Below, piece by piece: positions 56,624 to 64,000 of a stretch of 64,000 bases of DNA. Source of the DNA: Cytospora piceicola. Lineage: Eukaryota; Ascomycota; Sordariomycetes; Diaporthales; Cytosporaceae. The notes below the pieces were generated by a model. That model was given only the letters and a program-made list of their open reading frames with translations, was not told where the DNA came from and did not search any database. The stretch lies in contig JALQBC010000009.1 in NCBI GenBank assembly GCA_023375675.1, forward strand, positions 558,001 to 622,000. The letters are read 5' to 3'. The stretch's first letter is position 1. Every line of letters starts with the position of its first letter. Both the position numbers and the translations under genes were made by a program.

Positions 56624-58498
56624 ATGTCCTCCGGCCCAACGATCAATAGCTACCCTATCGCCCCAATGCCAAGCATGGATGTTCGTATGGAAGGGACCTG
56701 TTCAGCCCCAGTAAAGAGAGGCCCGGAAGACGACATCCAGTTCGTCTCCTCCAAGCCTGTGAAGAAGCTCCGTCCCAGCAGAGAAACTCCTGCTGCTCAT
56801 GCTCAGCAGGCCTCAGGCCTAGCCAACGCGTTCCCACCAGTTCCGACCTCTAGCGCACCCTTCTCTCCCAACGACCGTCCTGCAGGTATCACTCCCGCCT
56901 TGGGCTTGGGGGTGAGTCAACCTCAGCCCAACCCTGGGTCGCATAACCGAAGAGCGTCTCTTCCCTCGATGGAGGACTACGTCTTTCCTCAGCCCGGGAT
57001 GCCGAGCAGAAGTTCTCGCAGCTCGCCCATGCTCTCCCCAAAGCAGCTGCCTCCATCCTCGTTCCCAATCCCATCATGGATTCCGACGACAGCCTCGGAT
57101 CCCGGTAATCACCCGCAACAAGGAAACTTCGTCACGCAGTGGCAAGTGTCCGGTGTGCCACTCCAGCACATGAATTTGCACCCTGAAGTGGCTACAAATC
57201 CACCAACGTTGCTTCCACCCATCCAGAAACTGGGAACCGAGCCCACTGGAGTGGTTCATGGCGAAGACCATCCGCCACCGAGTAGGCCTACCACACCGAG
57301 AGGCCCGAGGTCAGCCTCTGGTCCAGTCGCCCAGCCCGTGGAGCTGCATGTCGAGAATACCCCAAACGACCGGTCAGGTACTCCCCACAAGACACCGGAG
57401 CCTATGAGGACCATCCAGCCTTTCATGGCCCAAGCGAATTGGCAATTCTCTCAATCTCAGCAGCCACCAATGACACAGCCTCAGTTTCAAACGCACCAAG
57501 TTGCGAGTGGCAGCAACAACTATGCCATGCCTGCAGCTCAGTCGATGCCTCCCAAAGGACCATGCCTCGCATGTGAACAAATGCGCCAGCAAGCATTTCT
57601 CGACAAGGCCACTGGCTACCAGGGTGTACACTATCCACACGTGCACCACGGCTGGCATACTCCTGGTGTACCTCATGCTCGCTCCACGCATATTCCATCT
57701 CCGCCAATGACGAGTCCTGGCTTTGCCATGGGGCCGAACATGCTTCAGAACCAGCAGCCCAGGTTCCAGCACGTCCCTCAAGGTCACATTCCCACAAGTT
57801 ATGCTTTCGCACAGGTCCCAGGGCAAATCCCCGTGCACATGGCGATGCAGAGAGGAGGTCCCATGGCGAACATGACTGTTGGAAACGACTCCTTCCAAAG
57901 CGGGCTTCCAAATACCCTGAGCCACCATAGTCCGACGGGAAACGCAGCTCCAGTGGGAACTAGCACTCCCCAGGTCGCAAATCACCAGTACGTTCAGAAC
58001 CATTTTACCCCTCCCCCACCGGCAGCGACTGCTCCCAAGCCAGCGGCAGCGGCTCAACCCACTCCCCCCTCACCACGCACGCCTCGAATGCCAACGCCTT
58101 CACCCTCACAGAAGCACTCCCCGAACCTCATTGTCGACATCGCCGAGACTTGCGAAGAGCTGTTTCCCTGGGACCAGGTCGCCGAGAGGCACGGTGTGCC
58201 CCGCCAGAAGGTCGCCGAGACCTTCGCCGCGATCATCCAGCTACCATTGCTCCGTTGCACCACTGACAAGAAACGTCACGGGAGGCTCGCAACGAATAGG
58301 CTGAAGGATTACACGAGAGGGAAGAATGCGACCAAGACTTCTGCCCCTTCTTCTGCAGCATCATCTCCGACATCACAGCCAGAAGCCACTACCGCTGAGG
58401 ACCGGCCCGTTCTCCCTGGTGTGATGGAGCTGGCTAATTCGATGTCGCCACTGGGTCTCCCATCAACTCTTACCAACAGATTCCCTGGGCCTTGGTAA
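56624..58498 (+). CDS. Unrecognised Pro/Gln-rich protein with a C-terminal conserved helical block
   Basis: Function unknown. A single exon of 624 aa runs from the ATG at 56624; the frame opens earlier, but without an ATG. Near residue 20-50 is PVKRGPEDDIQFVSSKPVKK, basic and nuclear-signal-like. Residues 60-490 are Pro/Ser/Gln/His-rich and disordered. From about 500 to 570 is a compact predicted helical domain (LIVDIAETCEELFPWDQVAE, then RQKVAETFAAIIQLPLLRC and a basic KKRHGRLATNRLKDYTRGK). It looks like a small helix-turn-helix or Myb-like fold, as seen in uncharacterised filamentous-fungal nuclear proteins. A transcription or chromatin role is inference. The stop is 44 bp from the stop of the opposing gene. 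Confidence 0.78.
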   Translation: MSSGPTINSYPIAPMPSMDVRMEGTCSAPVKRGPEDDIQFVSSKPVKKLRPSRETPAAHAQQASGLANAFPPVPTSSAPFSPNDRPAGITPALGLGVSQPQPNPGSHNRRASLPSMEDYVFPQPGMPSRSSRSSPMLSPKQLPPSSFPIPSWIPTTASDPGNHPQQGNFVTQWQVSGVPLQHMNLHPEVATNPPTLLPPIQKLGTEPTGVVHGEDHPPPSRPTTPRGPRSASGPVAQPVELHVENTPNDRSGTPHKTPEPMRTIQPFMAQANWQFSQSQQPPMTQPQFQTHQVASGSNNYAMPAAQSMPPKGPCLACEQMRQQAFLDKATGYQGVHYPHVHHGWHTPGVPHARSTHIPSPPMTSPGFAMGPNMLQNQQPRFQHVPQGHIPTSYAFAQVPGQIPVHMAMQRGGPMANMTVGNDSFQSGLPNTLSHHSPTGNAAPVGTSTPQVANHQYVQNHFTPPPPAATAPKPAAAAQPTPPSPRTPRMPTPSPSQKHSPNLIVDIAETCEELFPWDQVAERHGVPRQKVAETFAAIIQLPLLRCTTDKKRHGRLATNRLKDYTRGKNATKTSAPSSAASSPTSQPEATTAEDRPVLPGVMELANSMSPLGLPSTLTNRFPGPW

Positions 58499-58542
58499 AC
58501 ATCTCCGGGGTTCAATCGCCTCGGTGCAGTTGACATTTCACT

Positions 58543-58953
58543 TCATTTGTTCAGCAGAACATCCCAATCGACCGGCCTCCCCAGGTTCTCTTCTAACCAC
58601 TCCTCATAAACCCCTGGGAAGCGTACTGGTACAGCCGGGTCTAGACCAGCTATCCTCGCCTGGCTCAATTCCTCCATCTGCAAAAGCTGGATCCAGCGCA
58701 GGTGCCTGTCGAGGTCCTTCACGTCCAGAATGCAGCCTTCGGCCACAGCGTTCCGGACCTTGACTGTAAACCTCTCCCGCTCCACGCCGTACTTAATCAG
58801 GATTTGGGACCGGGCGTGTTCAGGGTCGCAGTCCGCACAGGTACAAGCCAGCCAGTCTCGCCGGTCGGGGAGGACGCAATTCTTGGGACAGCGGGTCTGC
58901 CAGTGGATCAGGTAATGTCGGCATAGAAGCTTTGTTGCAATACCTGTACACAT
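58543..58953 (-). CDS. Small Cys/His-rich fungal protein
   Basis: 136 aa, single exon, not assigned to a named family. The N-terminal third has Cys at 2, 11, 22, 26, 37, 39 and 42 and His at 13, 17 and 46 (KLLCRHYLIHWQTRC, then CTCADCDPEH). This spacing could bind one or two zinc ions. The C-terminal two thirds are helical and charged, containing LDRHLRWIQLLQMEELSQAR and ending PVDWDVLLNK. A short, soluble, zinc-finger-like protein is the likeliest description. The ATG at 58953 begins the Cys-rich block directly. It is tail to tail with the preceding gene. Confidence 0.68.
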   Translation of the reverse strand: MCTGIATKLLCRHYLIHWQTRCPKNCVLPDRRDWLACTCADCDPEHARSQILIKYGVERERFTVKVRNAVAEGCILDVKDLDRHLRWIQLLQMEELSQARIAGLDPAVPVRFPGVYEEWLEENLGRPVDWDVLLNK

Positions 58954-59885
58954 CCTTTTTTCTTCTTTTCTGTAAGTTGTTTGGGGGGTTATTTCGTGGT
59001 GGTGATATCCAACGTATGCCTCAAATTCTCACACTTCATCAAGACTGACAATCGGATGGAGAACATGTCGTTTGTCATTGTCTTGATGATGGATGAATCG
59101 CATCTACTTGTTGTCTGGTGCTGGCGGTAGAGAGTATTTCCACTTGCGGTACAATAGACGGGGCAGGATAAAGCAAGGAAAGAAATATGTTTTGGAAAAC
59201 GCTGTCGTCGACTGTCTCGGCTGTCTGCCAAACCCGCCTATTGTCATCTGGGACAGGTTTCACCAGGAATGTCTTGCCAAGAAAGGACAGACCGAAGAAG
59301 AAAGGGGGAGAAGCTGACAAGTCATTGTCCGTTTGCTCCTTCCTCCCTTCCCTTTCCCGTACCCCTTGGTAAAACCGCATTGGTCTCGATTTACTACTTC
59401 CTCGCACTAGGTATTACTGTTGTCAATGAAAACCCCTGGTTGAAAGCCTCCAGTACCGTCTTTATGGCTTACCAACTCCCCGGCCTGTCATTTTCCTTGT
59501 CCAGCAAGCAACACCGATCCAATAGGGATATTCCGACGTCGTTATCGTTTCGAGTCCACGCTTCTCTAGGGGTTGAACTTGGTTTGTCTTGATATAGTGA
59601 TATTATTCGACTTGTGCTTGGCTCATTATTCATCCCATCCTGAAAGCATGGCATCTTACCCCAGCCCAACTTGCAGACTGGAAGTTGCAAAATATCTGGA
59701 TCTTGCCCGGGACGTCAGAAGCTACCTAGGTAGTGTGCACGCCCGGTCCAAAGATTCCATAGAGCCGAATTGACTTTCCAGGGCGCATTTCCCAAGTCGA
59801 AGTACGCAGTTTCTTCCACTGCATATTATTAGTTGTATAATGTCATGTCTCAGCCACTCGCGTATTGAATTGTGTGTATGGTACC
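58954..59885. other. Intergenic region, no gene seen
   Basis: About 930 bp between the Cys-rich gene start and the 7TM gene stop. The frames 59075-59407 and 59269-59592 overlap on opposite strands and have no domain. One TACCTAGGTA copy lies at 59722-59733. Confidence 0.5.
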
Positions 59886-61807
59886 TCACCACGTGGCCAC
59901 ACTGTTAGTATAGATCGCCGGCCCTCTTCTCCCTCGCCGTTCGTCAACTAATGGCCTGTCCGGTGTCATGATGCTCGGGCCGGCACACCGAATTTCCAAG
60001 TCGTCTTCACTCCCCATGCCGGCGCCGTGTTCGTTACCGCCCAGCTCGTGATTGTGCCTGCTAGCTGATCCCAGCCTTACTGGCTCGGAATGGCGACGGC
60101 GTGGTGGGTTGGTGGAAACTATCGACAAGGTCTTCATTGTTTCCCTGCACCGCCTACCTACGCTCCTCGGCGCCAGACTGCGGTAGAAATAGTCCTGGAA
60201 TGTTTTCGTCGTGCCGAATACGATGAAGGCGAGAAGACTGGCCGAGACCCCGGGGATAAAAGACAGGACGTCGGCTACAGCAACTTTGGCGCTATTGTTG
60301 GCGACGGATCCAACGGAAATTCTCTTATTGTTGTGCGATAGCGTAAGTTCCTGTGCTATGACCACCAATTGGAACGCGCTGAGGGGACATAGTCAGAGTT
60401 CTGTCCAGGCGGATAGAAAGGTTTCAAGATCAAGCTCACGATAGACCAACAAAGGCGATGGCAAAGCGGATGATCAGCCAGTTGTCATATATACTTTTCT
60501 GATTCGTCGGAGGTCTGATCATGCCGGAGAAGCGCCCAAGGGTGCTGTTCCTTCGAGGTGCCGCCGGTGATGCCGCGTCGACAGTCGAGCGATCGCCGTA
60601 TTCAACGTGCCACGTTTGGCCAGGTCGTGTCGAGAGGTATTTTGCGAGAATCGTAAGCAGAAGCAGTACGCCAAGTGCTAGGCCAAAAGCCACTAAAGTG
60701 AAATAGTTAGCAACCATGTGGAGGAGTTGAGAAGGGAGCAGCACCTACTGATTACATTGGCTAGGAAGTAGAATCCAACCGGTGAGCTTTGGACCACACT
60801 ACTACGCATCAAGCACACTTGCATAATTGGGAGAACGACGGCTATAGGTTTGGCAGCAGAACTTGCATAGTGGATAATCGAGCCCGAGGCATTGGGTCGA
60901 TAGACGGAATAGGCCAGTCCAGCAGCCCATGAGACGATGAGAATGGACTCGGCATTGTAGCAGTACCACTCTAGGTCATAGTTAGCCGAGCCCATCGGTA
61001 GTAGCCATTGGGTGATCTGGAGGACGAACGGATATAGAAAAAAACAAGGTCCATCCCGACAGACGGTCCTGCTACTGATAACTCAGGGTTCCCGTAATTC
61101 GCCTTGATGTGGTCATATTCTGCCTGCGCGATGCTCGCCCACCGGAGATATGTATGAAGCTGCTGGCACATGGAAGCTAACGTGCTCAGGGAACTGAAGA
61201 ATGCCAAGAATGCCACATCTTGACGCAGTGTCAGCTACGTACTTTAATGATGAGGGTAGATGGACTTACAGCTCTTCCATTCCCGGTGGACTATTGTTGC
61301 CCATAGCAGAGAACAACTCAGAATAAGGCATATTGTACTATAGATGAAGACACCGACAGCTGGGCCGATGGCATTGGAGGGCAGCTCTTGAGAGGGACCG
61401 GACATCACGGTTGCGAAGACATCGGGGTATATATCTACTCGTGGAACTGATCAATGAGAAGCAAAATCTAGCTCAAGAACTGGAATGAGATTACTGCCGG
61501 TTTTGTCGACAAGCAGTACTGAATAATTGTGGGAAAGAACTGGAAATCCGAGATTCGTCTACATGGTTCCCTACTTACCTAGCTTGCCAACGAGGCGAGA
61601 ACCCGAGCCTATGGTACTATTATACTGTGGTACTGCGATATCGGGCTGACGACAAGGCATGTCATCGATGAGGAGTCGAGCCACAAGACGTCTTGTGCTT
61701 GATGGTGGGCCAAAGCTAATCCACGCATTGGTCTCGAGGCGGTCGGCGACGGTAGATGAGGGCCCCCTGTGGGAACCGTGGACGCCGAGACGACAAGGAG
61801 AAGACAT
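59886..61807 (-). CDS. Seven-transmembrane, GPCR-like membrane protein
   Basis: Predicted plasma-membrane receptor-like protein; ligand unknown. Six exons (61807-61579, 61446-61270, 61218-61030, 60970-60749, 60692-60440, 60378-59886) give 520 aa. Introns are 51-132 bp. Seven hydrophobic spans follow an extracellular-type N-terminus with an NST glycosylation site. TM1 is VGVFIYSTICLILSCSLLWA, TM2 VAFLAFFSSLSTLASM. TM3 lies around FYIQWYCYNAESILIVSWAA, TM4 in VVLPIMQVCLM, TM5 in FGLALGVLLLLTILA, TM6 in WLIIRFAIAFVGLSAFQLVV. TM7 is LSFIPGVSASLLAFIVFG. A Ser/Arg-rich third cytoplasmic loop and a 90-residue tail fit a 7TM topology. I recall uncharacterised fungal relatives but no named class, and it is not clearly Ste2 or Ste3. 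The first exon is the least certain; a signal-peptide exon further upstream is possible. Confidence 0.72.
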
Positions 61808-62406
61808 GGCGAAAAAGGAAACCTCTGCGAAGATATCGTAGGATGGAGCCCCTGCCTCTTCGAGACCAAAATATTGCTAGGTCGTCGCAACACGAGGACA
61901 CCTGCTCAGTGCAGCAACCGCCATTGGATATGTGATCCCCGCCATTGACCCTTGTGATCGATGACAGTCTGGCAAGGACAGACGGAAACCCCACGGACAT
62001 CAGTCCAGAAATCCATCAAATGACCGTGGGAAATCCTTCCACCCGAATTTTGCAGACGAAGGACCACGGTGAAGACCTAGGTGTATAAGCCAGCCACAGT
62101 AAATCCAAGAAGCTGATCTCTCGGTAAGCGTGCATGATCATCGGTCCACGCGACAGATGAAGCGGAGCATGTTTTGGTTTGGGTATGATACCATCGTCTT
62201 CGTCGGCTGGCAAGCTATGTGTTATTTAAGACCTTGGTAGCATCTCTGGGACAAAAAATGCTGTGAAGTCGAATGGAATAGATATCAGCGTTATAGTCGT
62301 CTCCCATGGTTCCCTGGGGACACGAAGCGGCTCAAACATAGCCAGAGGTCGAGGTCGAGCTTTCGGTCAGGGCGTCGGTGAGAGGACCCAGAGTTAAGGG
62401 TCAGAT
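61808..62406. other. Intergenic: promoter side of the 7TM gene
   Basis: About 600 bp. Overlapping frames on the minus strand run into exon 1 of the 7TM gene in other frames; one encodes a hydrophobic CLLLVVSAS stretch at about 61800, but it leads to no consistent splice model. Nothing else is recognised. Confidence 0.4.
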
Positions 62407-62850
62407 CTAAGATTGAATCGAGATCGGGTTCAGGTTGCGGTGTGTGCGGTTCAAGATTGCAGCGGGCATGTACAGTAGGGGTACATATAAAGTATTTGTA
62501 GTTGGCAGTATCGGTAGTGAAAGGCAGGGGTTTTGACATGCAGACATGTGGTACCTTGGTGGGTCAAGATAGCGTTGTAGCCCCATTTCCCGGAAGCCAT
62601 GTGCCGGAAGTATGATGACGACCCTGACTGCTTGAACAACACTTTGACGCCCCCAAGAGCACCACCAAAAGCACGAACAATCCCCACCAGAACAACCACC
62701 GTCATTTGTTCCTTTTAGTACCGGACCCTCCGCAACCTTCGGTTCGGTTCGCTCGGAATTCGCGAGGATTTCTGCCAAGGTAGTCCCCCTAGGGAGAGGA
62801 TTCCAATTGTCTGCTTCGACGTCTGCGGCGCTGAAATCCATTACAATCAT
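62407..62850 (-). CDS. Doubtful small protein with a Cys/Trp-rich segment
   Basis: A 147-aa frame from the ATG at 62850. The first 50 residues look protein-like (MDFSAADVEADNWNPLPRGT, then TLAEILANSERTEPKVAEG). They are followed by GGCSGGDCSCFWWCSWGR and then a stretch of irregular composition, which may be intron or untranslated sequence. No family is recognised. The N-terminal part may be a genuine first exon with the splice site misplaced. It lies 510 bp from the divergent nse1 start. Confidence 0.35.
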   Translation of the reverse strand: MIVMDFSAADVEADNWNPLPRGTTLAEILANSERTEPKVAEGPVLKGTNDGGCSGGDCSCFWWCSWGRQSVVQAVRVVIILPAHGFREMGLQRYLDPPRYHMSACQNPCLSLPILPTTNTLYVPLLYMPAAILNRTHRNLNPISIQS

Positions 62851-63360
62851 CTTGGCCGGCGGTATCAAGTTGTTAGCCGGGCTCTTAGTGCTAGGTAGGT
62901 GACTTGGTGATGAACCACTATTGATGATTGAAATGCGTGCCCCACTAGGCTGGCATGTGGCTACCTCAAGTGCTAGGTACATTCTGCAGCAGTCTCCAGC
63001 ACTCTGTAGGTACCTAGGTAATTAATAACCTACGCCGCAAGGCTCTGAGCGGCGTCGAAAGATTGTCTGGGGGTGTCATTTCAAACAATTCGGCCATGTG
63101 CACAGTAAACCCACCTGGGTGGGCACTTAATAGCACTAGACAACCTAAGTATTTAGAGTGCACTGTACGCCCGCACGGCCAATTACTCAAACTCTCGGAC
63201 GCGTCGTTCACGCGTCGCCGAACGTGAGCCTCGAATCCACTTTTGGCCTCTCCACCGTTGACACCTGCTTGCTCGAAACTTCCATACGGCCGAACACTTG
63301 TCGGAGATATCACCAGTCTATCCCTCTTGCAGTTCTATCCGTATTCTCTGGCCGACAATC
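62851..63360. promoter_or_regulatory. Upstream region of nse1
   Basis: About 510 bp upstream of nse1 and of the doubtful small gene. It holds a TACCTAGGTA copy at 63006-63021. No specific regulatory site is assigned. Confidence 0.45.
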
Positions 63361-64000
63361 ATGGCGGAGTGGGAGCCCTCTGTTCCAGGCGGATGGAACC
63401 ACAACCATCGCGCCTTTCTCCAGGCCTTTATGAGCCGCGGCACCCTCACATTTGCCGAGGGTCGAAAGATCATAGCGGCAATCTTGTCGGCAGACGACGA
63501 TGGCGCGCGCAGAGTGAACCCAGACACAATCACCGACGAGACGTTCAGGTACTACATCAGCAAGACACGCGAGGCCGTCGCCCCCCTCGACTACGACATC
63601 CGCAACACCTACCACCAGGTCGACCGAACCCAAGTATGGGCGCTCATCAACGCGCACAGCGACCCCAGCACACAACTCGCGACGTCACGCACACCCGACG
63701 AGCTCTCATTTATCAAGCGGGTACTGGACGCCATGTTCGAGACGTACAATACCAACAGACAGGAGGTCATGGCTGTGACCGCCGCACAGGCAAGGAAGCT
63801 TGCGCGGCCGCCTGCACCGGCGAACAACAGCGCCAATCAAAACGGTGACGCTGATGTAGACGACTCTATACAACAAGCACGCGCTGCGGACAGGGGTCTA
63901 AAACACAGCGATGTCGAGAGGCTGTTGCCCAGCCTCGTGGACGAAGGCTGGTTCGAGGAGAGCGACGAGGGTTTCTACAGCTTGAGCCCGCGCTCGTTGA
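63361..64000 (+). CDS. nse1: Smc5/6 complex subunit Nse1 (RING E3), N-terminal part
   Basis: Nse1 forms the Nse1-Nse3-Nse4 subcomplex of Smc5/6, which binds DNA and promotes recombinational repair and replication-fork stability. Its C-terminal RING-like domain is a ubiquitin ligase. The frame starts at ATG 63361 and runs off the window end without a stop, so 213 codons are seen. Visible are HRAFLQAFMSRGTLTFAEGR and a following KIIAAIL (first winged helix), ETFRYYISKTREAVAPLDYD, WALINAHSDPSTQLAT, then SDVERLLPSLVDEGWFEESD and FYSLSPRS. These are the standard Nse1 N-terminal blocks, with a low-complexity Asn/Pro insertion near 145-165. The RING lies beyond the window. Frames overlapping on other phases (63243-63848) are shadows of this gene. 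Confidence 0.93.
   Translation, partial: MAEWEPSVPGGWNHNHRAFLQAFMSRGTLTFAEGRKIIAAILSADDDGARRVNPDTITDETFRYYISKTREAVAPLDYDIRNTYHQVDRTQVWALINAHSDPSTQLATSRTPDELSFIKRVLDAMFETYNTNRQEVMAVTAAQARKLARPPAPANNSANQNGDADVDDSIQQARAADRGLKHSDVERLLPSLVDEGWFEESDEGFYSLSPRSL

Noticed and set aside
60971..61216. Apparent frameshift at a seven-T run in the 7TM gene
   Set aside because: Adding one T would join the frames, but a normal intron at 60971-61029 (GGCTAAC branch, CCTAG end) restores FYIQWYCYNAES without any indel.
63243..63848. 201-residue frame at the right edge
   Set aside because: It is a phase shadow of nse1, which runs through the window end without a stop.
1..64000. tRNA, 5S rRNA and CRISPR arrays
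   Set aside because: I looked for B-box-like GGTTCGANTCC with a matching cloverleaf, for 5S-like sequence and for regularly spaced repeats. Matches such as GGTTCGAGTTCC near 42284 lie inside coding sequence; no candidate holds up by eye.

Overview
This window is nuclear DNA of a filamentous ascomycete (Pezizomycotina; a Sordariomycete is my best inference). The genes lie on both strands, with short introns (mostly 50-80 bp) that have GTAAGT-like donors, CTAAC/CTGAC branch sites and CAG/TAG acceptors. Most products are single-copy housekeeping proteins of the fungal kingdom. There are no operons, and I recognised no rRNA, tRNA or CRISPR array. Coding sequence alternates with 0.5-4 kb intergenic stretches that carry a recurrent palindrome, TACCTAGGTA.

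Layout. 0.5-2.6 kb (-): a two-RRM RNA-binding protein with a long pyrimidine-rich leader. 6.1-8.3 kb (-): NADPH-cytochrome P450 reductase. 11.3-19.4 kb (+): the giant cell-morphogenesis scaffold Tao3/Mor2/PAG1, starting from a 4-nt coding exon. 20.0-20.5 kb (-) and 21.1-24.6 kb (+): the head-to-head pair Dib1 (U5 snRNP) and Urb1 (60S ribosome biogenesis). 25.9-28.4 kb (+): an RG/proline-rich protein with an N-terminal eIF4E-binding motif, like metazoan 4E-T. 29.1-31.6 kb (-): the exocytic SM protein Sec1. 33.7-37.2 kb (-): a large DUF676 (Rog1-type) lipase. 38.5-39.2 kb (-): an unrecognised Ser-rich protein. 39.5-40.4 kb (-): a cyclin-L-like protein. 41.0-43.7 kb (-): mitochondrial EF-G2 (Mef2), divergent from Vps17 of the retromer at 44.4-46.3 kb (+). 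50.4-51.9 kb (+): a zinc polyol dehydrogenase with an unusual acidic insertion. 52.8-54.0 kb (-): COP9 signalosome subunit 6, with a polyglutamine ORF ending only 18 bp upstream. 56.6-58.5 kb (+) and 58.5-59.0 kb (-): two tail-to-tail unrecognised fungal proteins. 59.9-61.8 kb (-): a six-exon, seven-transmembrane, GPCR-like protein. 62.4-62.9 kb (-): a doubtful small ORF. 63.4 kb to the window edge (+): the N-terminal part of Nse1 (Smc5/6 complex).

Functional links are thematic, not clustered: mRNA fate (RRM protein, 4E-T-like protein, Dib1, cyclin L), ribosomes (Urb1, Mef2), and polarity and membrane traffic (Tao3, Sec1, Vps17). I see no secondary-metabolite cluster or intact transposon. The points most worth a second look are the CSN6/polyQ arrangement, the 4E-T-like motif, the dispersed TACCTAGGTA family, two GC-AG introns, and the uncharacterised 7TM receptor-like gene. 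Exon boundaries were deduced by eye from reading frame and splice consensus; summed exon lengths are multiples of three in every multi-exon model.
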